This document shows positions 55,544 through 64,000 of a stretch of 64,000 nt of DNA, piece after piece. A program made the position numbers and the translations under genes. Source of the stretch: Mesorhizobium loti (lineage in GTDB: Bacteria; Pseudomonadota; Alphaproteobacteria; Rhizobiales; Rhizobiaceae); the NCBI GenBank assembly GCA_002356515.1, contig AP017605.1:3295001-3359000 (forward strand). Direction: 5' to 3'. Every line of letters begins with the position of its first letter. Positions within the stretch are counted from its first letter, which is position 1. The notes below the pieces were generated by a model. The model was not told where the DNA came from. It worked only from the letters and a program-made list of their open reading frames with translations, and did not search any database.

Positions 55544-56293
55544 ATGAAGATCCTTGTGCCCGTGAAGCGGGTTGTGGATGCGAACGTCAAGGTTCGCGTG
55601 AAGGCTGATGGTTCGGCGGTGGAACTGGCCAACGTCAAGATGGCGATGAACCCGTTCGACGAGATTGCGGTGGAAGAGGCGATCCGGCTGAAGGAAGCCG
55701 GCAAGGCCGAGGAAATCATAGTCGTCTCGATCGGCCCACAGCAGGCGCAGGAGACCTTGCGCACCGCGCTCGCCATGGGCGCCGACCGCGCTATCCTGGT
55801 CAAGACCGACGAACAGACCGAGCCGCTCGGCGTCGCCAAGGTGCTGAAGGGTGTCGTCGACGCCGAACAGCCCGGCCTCGTCATCCTTGGCAAGCAGGCG
55901 ATCGACGACGACTCGAACCAGACCGGCCAGATGCTGGCGGCCCTGCTCGGCTGGGCGCAAGGCACCTTCGCCTCCAAGGTGGTGCTCGACGGCGACAAGG
56001 CCAAGGTGACCCGCGAAGTCGACGGCGGCCTGCAGACGGTGGAACTGAAGATGCCGGCGATCATCACCGCCGATCTTCGCCTCAACCAGCCGCGCTATGC
56101 CTCGCTGCCCAACATCATGAAGGCCAAGAAGAAGCAGCTCGACGAAAAGAGCCCGGCCGACTACGGCGCCGACGTCAAGCCGCGCCTCAAGGTCATCAAG
56201 ACCGAGGAGCCGGGTGGCCGCAAGGCAGGCGTCAAGGTCAAGAGTGTCGCCGAACTGGTCGACAAGCTCAAGAACGAAGCCGGCGTGCTCTGA
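55544..56293 (+). CDS. etfB: Electron transfer flavoprotein subunit beta
   Basis: EtfB with EtfA collects electrons from acyl-CoA dehydrogenases and passes them to ETF-ubiquinone oxidoreductase. The 249-residue protein has the ETF beta pattern: [66 protein letters not shown] and [18 protein letters not shown] (binds AMP in the group I enzymes). It starts at ATG 55544 with GAGGTGACAGG upstream. It is coupled to etfA (20 bp gap). A gene for 3-hydroxybutyryl-CoA dehydrogenase follows, so the cluster serves fatty acid or polyhydroxybutyrate breakdown. Confidence 0.95.
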   Translation: MKILVPVKRVVDANVKVRVKADGSAVELANVKMAMNPFDEIAVEEAIRLKEAGKAEEIIVVSIGPQQAQETLRTALAMGADRAILVKTDEQTEPLGVAKVLKGVVDAEQPGLVILGKQAIDDDSNQTGQMLAALLGWAQGTFASKVVLDGDKAKVTREVDGGLQTVELKMPAIITADLRLNQPRYASLPNIMKAKKKQLDEKSPADYGADVKPRLKVIKTEEPGGRKAGVKVKSVAELVDKLKNEAGVL

Positions 56294-56313
56294 GATCGGA
56301 AGGAACAGATAAA

Positions 56314-57243
56314 ATGACCATTCTCCTCATCGCAGAACACGACAACGCCAGCCTTTCCGACCAGACCGCCAAGGCGCTTTCGGCCGCCCTGCAGATCGGT
56401 TCGGACGTGCATGTGCTGGTCGCCGGCAAGGGCGCCAAGGGTGCGGCCGACGCCGCAGCCAAGCTCAAGGGCGTCAGCAAGGTGCTGCTCGCCGAAGCCG
56501 ACGAGCTCGCCGAGCGCCTCGCAGAACCGACGGCCGCACTCGTCGTGTCGCTGGCCGGCGGTTACGACACCATCATCGCCCCCGCGACCTCGTCGGGCAA
56601 GAACGTCGCGCCGCGCGTCGCGGCCCTGCTCGATGTCGCGCAGGTCTCCGAGATCATCGAAGTGGTCTCGCCGGATACGTTCAAGCGCCCGATCTATGCC
56701 GGCAACGCCATCCAGACCGTGCAGTCGACCGACGCCAAGAAGGTCATCACCGTGCGGACGGCTTCCTTCCAGGCAGCGCCCGAGGGCGGCTCGGCCGCGG
56801 TCGAGACCGTCAAGGCGGCGGCCAATCCCGGCCTCTCCTCCTTCGTCGAGAACAAGCTGTCCGAGACCGACCGTCCGGAATTGACCTCGGCCAAGATCAT
56901 CATCTCGGGCGGCCGCGCGCTCGGCTCCTCGGAAAAATTCCAGGAGGTCATCCTGCCGGTCGCCGACAAGCTCGGTGCCGCCGTTGGCGCGTCCCGCGCC
57001 GCAGTCGATGCCGGCTATGCGCCGAACGACTGGCAGGTCGGCCAGACCGGCAAGGTCGTCGCTCCGGATCTCTACATCGCGGTCGGCATCTCCGGCGCCA
57101 TCCAGCACCTCGCCGGCATGAAGGATTCCAAGGTTATCGTCGCCATCAACAAGGACGAAGAGGCGCCGATCTTCCAGGTTGCCGACTACGGCCTCGTCGG
57201 CGATCTCTTCGTCATTCTGCCGGAGTTGCAGAAGGCGCTTTGA
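56314..57243 (+). CDS. etfA: Electron transfer flavoprotein subunit alpha
   Basis: The 309-residue partner of EtfB binds FAD through its C-terminal domain. The consensus there is recognizable: [33 protein letters not shown], then [60 protein letters not shown]. The S-G-A-I-Q-H region and the R and Q residues contact the flavin. A GGAAGGAACAG site lies upstream. A terminator follows 30 bp after its stop codon. Confidence 0.95.
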   Translation: MTILLIAEHDNASLSDQTAKALSAALQIGSDVHVLVAGKGAKGAADAAAKLKGVSKVLLAEADELAERLAEPTAALVVSLAGGYDTIIAPATSSGKNVAPRVAALLDVAQVSEIIEVVSPDTFKRPIYAGNAIQTVQSTDAKKVITVRTASFQAAPEGGSAAVETVKAAANPGLSSFVENKLSETDRPELTSAKIIISGGRALGSSEKFQEVILPVADKLGAAVGASRAAVDAGYAPNDWQVGQTGKVVAPDLYIAVGISGAIQHLAGMKDSKVIVAINKDEEAPIFQVADYGLVGDLFVILPELQKAL

Positions 57244-57273
57244 CGCTCTCTGACAAAGCGTATTAAATGCTTG

Positions 57274-57305
57274 GGGTGGGGTAGACGAAGTCGCCCCGCC
57301 CTTTT
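57274..57305 (+). terminator. Terminator after etfA
   Basis: GGGTGGGG (57274-57281) pairs with CCCCGCCC (57294-57301), one G-U pair, followed by TTTTAG. It lies 30 bp after the etfA stop and 55 bp before the hydroxybutyryl-CoA dehydrogenase gene, which therefore probably has its own promoter. Confidence 0.65.
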
Positions 57306-57359
57306 AGTTTGCACCGCACAAAAAGCAGGCTGCAAAAGCCTTTGGACGGGATCGGTGTA

Positions 57360-58238
57360 ATGAGCAAGATCGAGACGATCGGCATCATCGGCGCAGGCCA
57401 GATGGGCGGGGGTATCGCCCATGTCTCCGCGCTATCGGGCTACAAGGTGCTGATCTACGATATTTCGCCCGACCGCATTGAAAAGGGCATTGCCACCATC
57501 AGCGGCAACATGGCCCGCCAGGTGGGCTCCGGCAAGCTCGACGAGAAGCTGCGCAACCAGGCGATGGCGCGCATTGCCTCGGCACCGGCGATGGCCGATC
57601 TCGCCGGCGCCGATCTGGTGATCGAGGCGGCAACCGAAGACGAGACGGTCAAGCGCAAGATCTACGCCCAGCTCTGTCCGCAGCTCAACCCCGAAGCCAT
57701 ACTGGCGACCAACACCTCATCGATCTCGATCACGCGGCTTGCGGCACAGACCGACCGGCCGGAGCGCTTCATCGGCATACATTTCATGAACCCGGTGCCG
57801 CTGATGAAGCTGGTCGAACTGGTGCGCGGCATCGCCACCGAGGACCAGACCTTCGAAGCAGCGAAGACCTATGTGAAGCAGCTCGACAAGACGATCACGG
57901 TCTCGGAGGATTTCCCGGCCTTCATCGTCAACCGCATCCTGTTGCCGATGATCAACGAGGCGATCTACACGCTCTATGAGGGTGTCGGCTCGGTCGATGC
58001 CATCGACACGGCCATGCGGCTGGGCGCCAATCATCCGATGGGACCGCTGCAGCTGGCCGACTTCATCGGTCTCGACACCTGCCTGTCGATCATGCAGGTG
58101 CTGCATGACGGCCTGTCGGATTCGAAGTACCGCCCCTGCCCGCTGCTGGTCAAATATGTCGAGGCCGGCTGGCTCGGCCGCAAGGCCGGGCGCGGTTTTT
58201 ACGACTATCGCGGCGAGCACCCCGTTCCGACGCGCTGA
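57360..58238 (+). CDS. 3-hydroxybutyryl-CoA dehydrogenase
   Basis: The 292-residue enzyme oxidizes (S)-3-hydroxybutyryl-CoA with NAD. It starts TIGIIGAGQMGGGIAHVSALSG (NAD-binding GxGxxG), has DLVIEAATEDETVK, LATNTSSISITRLA, the catalytic His-containing region GIHFMNPVPLMKLVELVRG and a C-terminal dimer domain ending in GWLGRKAGRGFYDY. The length is that of the single-function PaaH/HbdA-type enzymes, not FadB fusions. It begins at ATG 57360. It lies after etfBA and beside no other beta-oxidation genes in this window. Confidence 0.93.
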   Translation: MSKIETIGIIGAGQMGGGIAHVSALSGYKVLIYDISPDRIEKGIATISGNMARQVGSGKLDEKLRNQAMARIASAPAMADLAGADLVIEAATEDETVKRKIYAQLCPQLNPEAILATNTSSISITRLAAQTDRPERFIGIHFMNPVPLMKLVELVRGIATEDQTFEAAKTYVKQLDKTITVSEDFPAFIVNRILLPMINEAIYTLYEGVGSVDAIDTAMRLGANHPMGPLQLADFIGLDTCLSIMQVLHDGLSDSKYRPCPLLVKYVEAGWLGRKAGRGFYDYRGEHPVPTR

Positions 58239-58265
58239 GCCTTACGATCTTCGGGAAATCTCGCC

Positions 58266-60230
58266 TCAGGAGGCTGCGGCAAACGGCTCTGGCTTGTCGT
58301 CGGTGAGCCTGTCATCCGGCGCCACGGAAACGCATCCGCGGCCGGCAGCCTTGGCCGCGTAGCAGGCGGCGTCGGCCCTTGCGATGATCTCGTCCGCCTC
58401 GCCGCAATGGCCGTTGATCGCCGCCAGCCCGATGCTGGCGCCGATCGCATGCGGTCGGCCATCCCAGGTGAAGTTCAGGCCGGCTATCGCATCGATGATG
58501 GAGCGTGCCGCGATCCTGGCGCCCGCGGTCGAACCCGATTTCAGGATGACCGCGAATTCGTCGCCACCCAGGCGCGCGACGATGTCTTCAGGCCCGAGCA
58601 CGCCGCGCACGGCCTCGGCGACCCGCTTCAGCAGGGCGTCGCCGGCGGCGTGCCCGCCGGTGTCGTTGACCAGCTTGAAATGGTCGAGGTCGATGAACAT
58701 GAACTGATGGCCGCTCCCGGCCGCCGTGCCGTCCTTGCGCGCCTGATCGACCAATCCCTCCATGGTGCGGATGAAGCTCGAGCGATTGGCAAGGCCGGTC
58801 AGCGCATCATGCGCGGCGGCATGGGCAAGCTGGCGCTGCAGGGCGCGCGCATCGGTGAAGTCCTGGAAGACGATGACCAGCCCGCAGAATTCGTTGCGCT
58901 CGTTCATGATCGGCGACACGACCTGGCGGATGCTGCAGCGCGTGTCATCGCGGCGGATCAGCACGGCGCGGCTGTTCTGGTCGGAAGGCGCCTCCGCGCC
59001 GATCGCGGGCCGTGTCACGCCGATCCTGTGACCTGTCTCCTCGTCGACCGCCCAATAGACATGACCGAGCGTCTTGCCGAGAGCCGCTTCCCCGGAAACG
59101 CCGGTCAGCTTCTCGGCAACCGGGTTCATGAAGGTGACGCGGTTGGCCGCATCGGTGCAGATGACGGCATCGCCGATCGACTGCAGCGTCACCCGGAGGC
59201 GCTCCTTCTCGTCGGCCAGCATTGCCGCCGACAGGGTCAGGCGCTCTTCGGCCTCCTTGCGCCGGGTGATGTCGGTCAGGCTCCCGATGGCCCTGATCAG
59301 GCGCCCGTCCCCGTCGCGCTCGATGGCCTTGCCACGGTCGAGGATCCAGACCCAGCGGCCATCCTTGTGGCGCATCCTGAACTCGGCCTCGAAAAACTCC
59401 GTCTTGCCGGCGAGATGCTCGCGATCCGCCTCGGCGACAGTCTCGCGGTCGTCGGGATGGATCATGGTCAGCCAGCGATCCGGATCGCCGTCGAGTTCGC
59501 CATCCGCATAACCCAGCATCTTGACCCAGGTCGAGGAATAGGTCGTGCCGCCTTTGCGCACGTCGAGATCCCACACGCCCTGGCCGGCGCCGGCGAGCGC
59601 GAAATTCCAGCGCGTTTCGGCCTCCGCGATGCGCGCCTCGGCTTGCTTGCGCGCGTCGATGTCCTCGATCTGCGAGACGAGATAGAGCGGGCGCCCGCTT
59701 TTCTCGTCACGAATGACGGAACCGGCGAGATGCGCCCAGACAGCTGTGCCGTCCTTCTTGAGGTAACGCTTTTCGAACTGGAAGGCGTTGACCGTGCCCG
59801 CTTTGATGCCTTCCATGGTTTCCCGCCCGATATGCAGGTCGTCAGGATGGGTGATCTGGAAAAAGGTCAGCGCCTCGATCTCTTCGCGGTTGTAGCCAAG
59901 CATTGAGGCGAAGGCCGGATTGGTTTCCAGAATACGCCCGTTCAGCCCGACAATGGCGATGCCGATCGCCGAATCCTGCATGGCCTGGCGGAAGCGCTGC
60001 TCGCTCTGCGCGATCTGCCGCCTGTCGTCGGAGATGCGAATGACAAACAGCCCGGCGAGGAAAAGCGCGCCGCCCGCAATGGCGACCGATATCTGAAGAC
60101 AAAGTCTGAGTGCCTCGGCGCCAAGGTCCAGCCGCTGCGGCACGACCGAGGCCACCGCGACGGCGAGGCCGGCCACAAGCAGCGCCGGCGCTGCATGTTT
60201 GTGGAACCTGATGGGTTCTGGTAATCTCAC
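58266..60230 (-). CDS. PAS-domain diguanylate cyclase (GGDEF)
   Basis: The 654-residue protein has two transmembrane helices near its start (about 12-31 and 50-66), three PAS or PAS/PAC modules (about 80-200, 205-330 and 340-465; NGRILETNPAFASMLGY, RKGGTTYSSTWVKMLGYAD and ANRVTFMNPVAEKLTGV), and a C-terminal GGDEF domain with LGGDEFAVIL. The I-site position reads GPED, so the Arg of the RxxD inhibitory motif is missing. No EAL domain follows. I start at GTG 60230, with GGGGGTGG upstream; longer forms begin at TTG codons. It lies downstream of the nrsF-like gene, so membership in the SigF regulon is possible. Confidence 0.88.
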   Translation of the reverse strand: MRLPEPIRFHKHAAPALLVAGLAVAVASVVPQRLDLGAEALRLCLQISVAIAGGALFLAGLFVIRISDDRRQIAQSEQRFRQAMQDSAIGIAIVGLNGRILETNPAFASMLGYNREEIEALTFFQITHPDDLHIGRETMEGIKAGTVNAFQFEKRYLKKDGTAVWAHLAGSVIRDEKSGRPLYLVSQIEDIDARKQAEARIAEAETRWNFALAGAGQGVWDLDVRKGGTTYSSTWVKMLGYADGELDGDPDRWLTMIHPDDRETVAEADREHLAGKTEFFEAEFRMRHKDGRWVWILDRGKAIERDGDGRLIRAIGSLTDITRRKEAEERLTLSAAMLADEKERLRVTLQSIGDAVICTDAANRVTFMNPVAEKLTGVSGEAALGKTLGHVYWAVDEETGHRIGVTRPAIGAEAPSDQNSRAVLIRRDDTRCSIRQVVSPIMNERNEFCGLVIVFQDFTDARALQRQLAHAAAHDALTGLANRSSFIRTMEGLVDQARKDGTAAGSGHQFMFIDLDHFKLVNDTGGHAAGDALLKRVAEAVRGVLGPEDIVARLGGDEFAVILKSGSTAGARIAARSIIDAIAGLNFTWDGRPHAIGASIGLAAINGHCGEADEIIARADAACYAAKAAGRGCVSVAPDDRLTDDKPEPFAAAS

Positions 60231-60393
60231 GATCCGTGCCACCCCCGTGGGCAATCGCTTTTTCCCGTTAAAACCCTGAAGGATCGATTTTAAGGAAAGG
60301 TTGCGCTGGGGGTACTGGTGACATGGACAACCGGCAAACAATTGCCGGCATGATTAAGGATCGGTATTCGCGGGTGTAGCCGCCGGTATCCTG

Positions 60394-61032
60394 CTACCAG
60401 CGCACGAACAACCGCCCGCCAAGCGCACCAAGCAAGGCCAGCGCTGCGATCGCGATCGTGTACCAGGTGGCGACGAAAAGCGGCGAATCGTCGAAACAGT
60501 GCGCGGCATAGAAGGTCGCCGCCAGCCCGCCGGCGAGCAGCCCCGCCACCGCGCCGGCAAGCACCGGCCGTGTCGGCGCGCCGTAGCGCAGCATCCACAG
60601 GAAGATGGCCAGCGGGCCGATGCCGATCAGCGGGATGAAGCCCATGCAGATCATCATGTTGGAACCCACCATGCGCGTGCCCCACAACGCCTCCGGCACC
60701 ATGAAGAGTTCCAGCACCACCGCCACGGCCACCAGCAGCGGCGCGGCCAGCATCCCTGCCATCGCCCAACGTGTCGAGGCACCCGGCGTCGACAAAGCGC
60801 GAATCAAGGCGAAGGCGCTGACGGCCAGCACGATGGTGAAAACGAACTTGGAGAGGAACCGCATCGTGTGCGCGGCCACCATGAAGTCGGGGCGCGGGCC
60901 GATCGTCAGCAGGAAAACGACTGCCGCGATGACAATGGCCGCACCGGCAGCCAGCCACCAGGCCGAGCGCAAAGGCATCGCCTTGCTGCTTGCATCGGCG
61001 TCGAGCGCCTTGATGAGATCCTCGGTCCTCAT
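60394..61032 (-). CDS. NrsF-like anti-sigma factor (DUF1109)
   Basis: The 212-residue membrane protein has about six hydrophobic segments and the family's N-terminal cytosolic stretch MRTEDLIKALDAD. Two conserved cysteines (Cys129 in MMICMGFIP, Cys179 in AAHCFDDSP) correspond in position to those reported as essential in Caulobacter NrsF, where they respond to heavy metals and oxidants. It would hold the sigma factor inactive. Its ATG follows the sigma factor stop by one base (TGACATG), so the two are co-translated and made in matching amounts. Confidence 0.88.
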   Translation of the reverse strand: MRTEDLIKALDADASSKAMPLRSAWWLAAGAAIVIAAVVFLLTIGPRPDFMVAAHTMRFLSKFVFTIVLAVSAFALIRALSTPGASTRWAMAGMLAAPLLVAVAVVLELFMVPEALWGTRMVGSNMMICMGFIPLIGIGPLAIFLWMLRYGAPTRPVLAGAVAGLLAGGLAATFYAAHCFDDSPLFVATWYTIAIAALALLGALGGRLFVRW

Positions 61033-61033
61033 G

Positions 61034-61585
61034 TCACTCCCGCCCAAACCGGCCCTGCCCGAATCGCTTGGCTATGGCGGCAAGCCCGCGATGCAGCGAC
61101 ACACGCACCGCCGTCTCGCTGATGCCGAACTTCGCTGCCGTTTCGCCGATCGAGCGGCCTTCCACCGATACGGCCGAGACCACGGATCGCTGCGCCGGCG
61201 GCAACCCGTCCAAGGCCCGGTTGATGTCGCGCTCGCTGACGGTTTCGGTCTCCGGCTCGGCGAAGGTTTCGGCGATATCGTCGACATCGATCTCGATGCG
61301 TCGTCCACGCCGCCGGAACGCATCGATCAGCTTGAAGCGGGCGATCGCATAGATCCACGGCAGCACCGGCGCATCCTGGCGCCAGGTATGCCGTTTCACA
61401 TGAATGGCCAGCAAGGTTTCCTGCACGACATCCTCGGGATCGACCCCGCCCTGCACGATCTTGCGCCGGACAAAACCGCGCACCAGCGCGGCAATCCGGT
61501 GCAGAAAGTCGGCGTAGGCCCTTTCATCTCCCGCGATCGCGGCCCGTAACAGCCGGGAAAGCTCGGCCTCGTCCTTGCCGCTCAC
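61034..61585 (-). CDS. ECF sigma factor, SigF-like
   Basis: The 183-residue protein is an ECF (group 4) sigma factor. It has region 2 with DFLHRIAALVRGFVRRKIVQGGVDPEDVVQETLLAIHVKRHTW, ALPWIYAIARFKLIDAFRRR-type motifs (VLPWIYAIARFKLIDAFRRR), a linker, and region 4 with ALDGLPPAQRSVVSAVSVEGRSIGETAAKFGISETAVRVSLHRGLAAIAKRF. The partner anti-sigma gene follows, as in the ECF16 group. A self-type promoter lies just upstream. It is likely released under metal or oxidative stress. Confidence 0.92.
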   Translation of the reverse strand: MSGKDEAELSRLLRAAIAGDERAYADFLHRIAALVRGFVRRKIVQGGVDPEDVVQETLLAIHVKRHTWRQDAPVLPWIYAIARFKLIDAFRRRGRRIEIDVDDIAETFAEPETETVSERDINRALDGLPPAQRSVVSAVSVEGRSIGETAAKFGISETAVRVSLHRGLAAIAKRFGQGRFGRE

Positions 61586-61605
61586 AAGAGTTCACTCCCC
61601 CGATT

Positions 61606-61631
61606 TTCGTGTCTCGGCACTGATTTGTTAC
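61606..61631 (-). promoter_or_regulatory. SigF-type promoter upstream of the sigma factor gene
   Basis: On the minus strand GTAACA (61626-61631) is followed after exactly 16 bases by CGAA (61606-61609). This is close to the SigF promoter pattern as I recall it from Caulobacter (GTAACC-N16-CGAA). It lies about 20-46 bp upstream of the sigma factor start, so autoregulation is expected. Confidence 0.65.
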
Positions 61632-61839
61632 GTGGCCGGCGAAATAATGTCCAAGCCAAACTACGGGCAAATCACGAAAGTTTGCGGGTCCTGAAGGCGC
61701 CGCCGCATACCGGGTCACCTTACAGGTCTTGCGATCCCGTTTCGCGAGAAACCGTCGATCCAGGCCGCCATCACATGGAATTGTCCGCTTTGCGTCGACC
61801 TTTGCGCCTCAGCGACCGATTGAAGCAGATCAACAATGT

Positions 61840-61854
61840 TGACTATGCCTGTCA
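61840..61854 (+). promoter_or_regulatory. Candidate RirA iron-responsive operator
   Basis: TGA-CTATGCCTG-TCA fits the TGA-N9-TCA motif of rhizobial RirA-controlled iron genes. It overlaps a TTGACT -35-like hexamer (61839-61844), 51 bp before the ATG of the iron-binding protein gene, a position that allows repression. A match to such a short motif can occur by chance. Confidence 0.55.
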
Positions 61855-61904
61855 GGTATCGATAGGTGCAGCGTGCAAAGACCAACGATGTCGAGGATGA
61901 CGCC

Positions 61905-62912
61905 ATGAAATTCACCCTTTCCGCCCTTGCTGGTGCCGCCGCACTCGCAATCAGCCTGGCTGCCTGTCCGGCGATGGCCGAGGACGCCGGCATCATCGTC
62001 TACAACGCCCAGCACGAAAGCCTGGCCAAGGAATGGGCCGAAGGGTTCACCAAGGAAACCGGCATCAAGGTCACCTTGCGCAATGGCGGCGACAGCGACT
62101 TCTCCAACCAGATCGTCGCCGAAGGGGTCGCCTCGCCCGCCGACGTGTTCCTGACCGAGAATTCTCCGGCCATGGTGCTGGTCGAGAATGCCGGCCTGTT
62201 CGCGCCGGTCGACCCCGACACGCTGGCTCAGGTGCCGCAGAACTACCAGGCCGCCAGCGGCAAATGGGTGGGCGTGGCCGCGCGCAGCACCGTCTTTGCC
62301 TACAACACGACCAAGCTCAAGGCCGACCAGCTGCCCAAGTCGTTGCTCGACCTCGCCGATCCGAGCTGGAAGGGCCGTTGGGCGGCCTCGCCCTCGGGTG
62401 CCGATTTCCAGGCCATTGTCAGCGCGTTGCTGCAGCTCAAGGGTGAGGCCGCCACGGCGGACTGGCTGAAGGCCATGAAGACAAACTTCACCGCCTACAA
62501 GGGCAACAGCACCGTGATGAAGGCGGTCAACGCCGGCGAGATCGAAGGCGGCGTGATCTACCACTATTACTATTTTGGCGATCAGGCCAAGACCGGCGAG
62601 AACAGCAAGAACGTCGCGCTGCACTATTTCAAGAACCAGGATCCGGGCGCTTTCGTCTCGGTCTCCGGCGGCGGCGTGCTCGCCTCGAGCAAACATCCGA
62701 AGGAAGCCCAGGCGTTCCTGAAGTTTGTGACCGGGAAGGGCGGCCAGGAGGTGCTGAAGAACGGGACCTCCTTCGAATACGCCGTCGGCAAGGGTGCCGA
62801 GTCCAACCCGAAGCTGGTGCCGCTGGTCGATCTGCAGGCGCCGAAGGTCGATCCCACGACGCTGAACTCGAAGAAGGTCACCGACCTGATGACGGCAGCC
62901 GGCTTGCTTTAG
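61905..62912 (+). CDS. Periplasmic Fe3+-binding protein of an iron ABC importer
   Basis: The 335-residue protein has a signal peptide (MKFTLSALAGAAALAISLAAC, then PAMAED) and an FbpA/AfuA-type fold. It shows IIVYNAQHESLAKEWAEGFTKETGIKV, DVFLTENSPAMVLVENAGLF, AARSTVFAYNTTKL and a GVIYHYYYFGD segment whose Tyr residues bind ferric iron in relatives. It passes iron to the permease encoded downstream. GAGGATGACGCC leads to the ATG. An operator-like TGA-N9-TCA site upstream suggests low-iron induction, and a terminator follows its stop. Confidence 0.9.
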   Translation: MKFTLSALAGAAALAISLAACPAMAEDAGIIVYNAQHESLAKEWAEGFTKETGIKVTLRNGGDSDFSNQIVAEGVASPADVFLTENSPAMVLVENAGLFAPVDPDTLAQVPQNYQAASGKWVGVAARSTVFAYNTTKLKADQLPKSLLDLADPSWKGRWAASPSGADFQAIVSALLQLKGEAATADWLKAMKTNFTAYKGNSTVMKAVNAGEIEGGVIYHYYYFGDQAKTGENSKNVALHYFKNQDPGAFVSVSGGGVLASSKHPKEAQAFLKFVTGKGGQEVLKNGTSFEYAVGKGAESNPKLVPLVDLQAPKVDPTTLNSKKVTDLMTAAGLL

Positions 62913-62945
62913 TTGCCGTTCGTCCTGATAAGGACGTCAGACCGT

Positions 62946-62980
62946 GCTCCCGCGGGACTGCCGCGGGAGCGTTTTGTTTT
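62946..62980 (+). terminator. Hairpin terminator between the iron-binding protein and permease genes
   Basis: GCTCCCGCGG (62946-62955) and CCGCGGGAGC (62961-62970) form an exact 10-bp stem with a 5-base loop, followed by GTTTTGTTTT. It lies 33 bp after the binding-protein stop. If it ends most transcripts, it would keep the soluble receptor in excess over the permease. Confidence 0.8.
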
Positions 62981-63079
62981 CGAGATGGCATTCGTCGATG
63001 ACGACACGCTGCGTTCCTGGCCGCGATCGCGGTTCTTCAATTGCTGCCGCTGGACGGCAGCGGCACGGCGTCTGACCTG

Positions 63080-64000
63080 ATGCAGTCCACCGTTGATCTC
63101 ACGCGCCCGGGCCTGCCGCCGAAGATGCGCAGAAGGCCGCAGCGGCGGGCGGCACCCTGGCTTGTCACTGCCGCTGTTCTCGTCTCGCTGCTCGCCCTTG
63201 TGCCGCTCGCCTTCATCATCTGGATCGCGGTGCAGACCGGCTGGGAAACTGTCTCCGCACTGGTCTTCCGGCCGCGTGTCGGCGAACTGCTGGTCAACAC
63301 CACGCTGCTGGTGCTGCTGGCCGTGCCGATCGCCATCGTGCTGTCGGTCGCGCTGGCCTGGCTGACCGAGCGCAGCGATCTGCCCGGCGCCAGGCTGTGG
63401 GCCTGGCTGTGCGTGGCGCCGCTCGCCATTCCCGCTTTCGTGCACTCCTATGCCTGGATCACCATGGTGCCGGGACTGCACGGCCTGTGGGCCGGCGTAC
63501 TGGTGTCGTTGATCGCGTATTTCCCCTTCCTCTATCTGCCGATATCGGCGGCGCTGCGCCGCCTCGATCCGGCCCTGGAGGATGCGGCCGCAGCCCTTGG
63601 CCTGGGCCCCTGGCGCGTGTTCTGGCGTGTCGTGCTGCCGCAGCTCAGGCTCGCCATCTGCGGCGGCTCGCTGCTGGTCGGGCTGCATCTGCTGGCCGAA
63701 TACGGCCTCTACGTCTTCATCCGCTTCGACACCTTCACGACCGCGATCGTCGACCAGTTCCAGTCGACCTTCAACGGACCGGCCGCCAACATGCTGGCCG
63801 GCGTGCTGGTGACCTGCTGCTTCGTGCTTCTGGGCCTCGAAGTGCTGGTGCGCGGCGAGGAGCGTTACGCCCGTGTCGGCTCCGGCGCGGCGCGCTACCA
63901 GCAGCGCACAAGCCTCGGCCGCGCCACCATTCCGAGCGTGGCCTTGCTTGTCGTCACCACGCTGCTGGCGCTTGGCGTGCCGTTCGTCACCATCAGCCGC
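63080..64000 (+). CDS. Fe3+ ABC transporter permease (truncated by window edge)
   Basis: The first 307 residues of an FbpB-type permease are present, open to the last base. It starts [49 protein letters not shown]. Further hydrophobic helices and the ABC-coupling EAA-like loop ([26 protein letters not shown]) follow. This type is usually a fused two-domain permease of about 550-700 residues, so roughly half is visible. No strong ribosome site precedes ATG 63080. The ATPase gene should lie outside the window. Confidence 0.88.
   Translation, partial: MQSTVDLTRPGLPPKMRRRPQRRAAPWLVTAAVLVSLLALVPLAFIIWIAVQTGWETVSALVFRPRVGELLVNTTLLVLLAVPIAIVLSVALAWLTERSDLPGARLWAWLCVAPLAIPAFVHSYAWITMVPGLHGLWAGVLVSLIAYFPFLYLPISAALRRLDPALEDAAAALGLGPWRVFWRVVLPQLRLAICGGSLLVGLHLLAEYGLYVFIRFDTFTTAIVDQFQSTFNGPAANMLAGVLVTCCFVLLGLEVLVRGEERYARVGSGAARYQQRTSLGRATIPSVALLVVTTLLALGVPFVTISR

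Overview
The window is GC-rich chromosomal DNA of an alphaproteobacterium of the order Hyphomicrobiales (Rhizobiales), most like Mesorhizobium or a close Phyllobacteriaceae relative. The support is family-level. The order lysC-ptsP-prfA-prmC-DUF4167-clpB, a comF-grxC-nitrilase-DUF1178 block, the secA/parvulin/argJ neighbourhood, an ECF sigma factor with an NrsF-type partner, and a TGA-N9-TCA iron-type operator are all typical of this group. I count about 62 protein genes, one tRNA-Leu(CAA), several operator palindromes, terminators and intergenic repeats. I see no CRISPR array, no complete insertion sequence, no prophage and no rRNA.

Layout. 1-4.7 kb: end of an M23 peptidase gene, a DHA2-type MFS exporter, a TMEM175-like channel, an L,D-transpeptidase and a YjbR protein. 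4.8-14.4 kb (minus): lysC-ptsP-prfA-prmC (translation-linked), DUF4167 protein and clpB with a heat-shock-like promoter. 14.6-19.8 kb: CHASE3 hybrid histidine kinase, a small ABM-like protein, a HAMP-PAS-GAF-GGDEF diguanylate cyclase and a glycolipid-binding-fold protein. 20-24.7 kb: ubiG, then an accessory segment with a RutA/RutF-like two-component flavin monooxygenase controlled by a divergent winged-helix gene, and a DMT transporter controlled by a divergent MarR gene. Two copies of one mosaic repeat lie in this stretch. 24.7-31.3 kb: DUF1178-hydrolase-grxC-comF, methyltransferase, Flp pilin, mutT-GNAT-argJ. 31.5-34.8 kb: secreted caspase-like protease, MFS exporter and TetR regulator, which appear inserted between argJ and the parvulin gene. 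34.8-38.8 kb: parvulin and secA.

38.9-47 kb is the most accessory stretch. It has a flippase and FemAB-like acetyltransferase pair, a secreted creatininase-family protein translationally coupled to a YVTN beta-propeller protein, an outer-membrane-type beta-barrel, a small secreted protein, tRNA-Leu and a DUF3616 protein. Repeats and long non-coding gaps are concentrated here. 47-55.3 kb: YqaA, DsbB, HNH nuclease, AlkA-type glycosylase, GluQ-RS, EamA transporter, YihY, SDR, HIG1-type membrane protein, PduO-type cobalamin adenosyltransferase and rhomboid. 55.5-58.2 kb: etfB-etfA and 3-hydroxybutyryl-CoA dehydrogenase, a beta-oxidation/electron-transfer set. 58.3-61.6 kb (minus): ECF sigma factor, NrsF-like anti-sigma and PAS-GGDEF protein. 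61.9-64 kb: periplasmic iron-binding protein and a truncated permease of a Fe3+ ABC importer.

The strongest non-coding signals are: a perfect 11-bp-arm palindrome between the monooxygenase and its regulator; two 16-bp operator-like sites 22 bp apart before the MFS/TetR pair; an array of TTCCTCAN octamers facing AACTGAGG octamers that can fold into a long hairpin across two convergent gene ends; a SigF-like promoter (GTAACA-N16-CGAA) in front of the sigma factor gene; and a mosaic repeat whose end supplies the stop codon of the monooxygenase gene. I did not find a clearly new defence or biosynthetic system. The best candidates for undescribed biology are the orphan RutA/F-like module and the creatininase/beta-propeller/acetyltransferase/flippase cluster.
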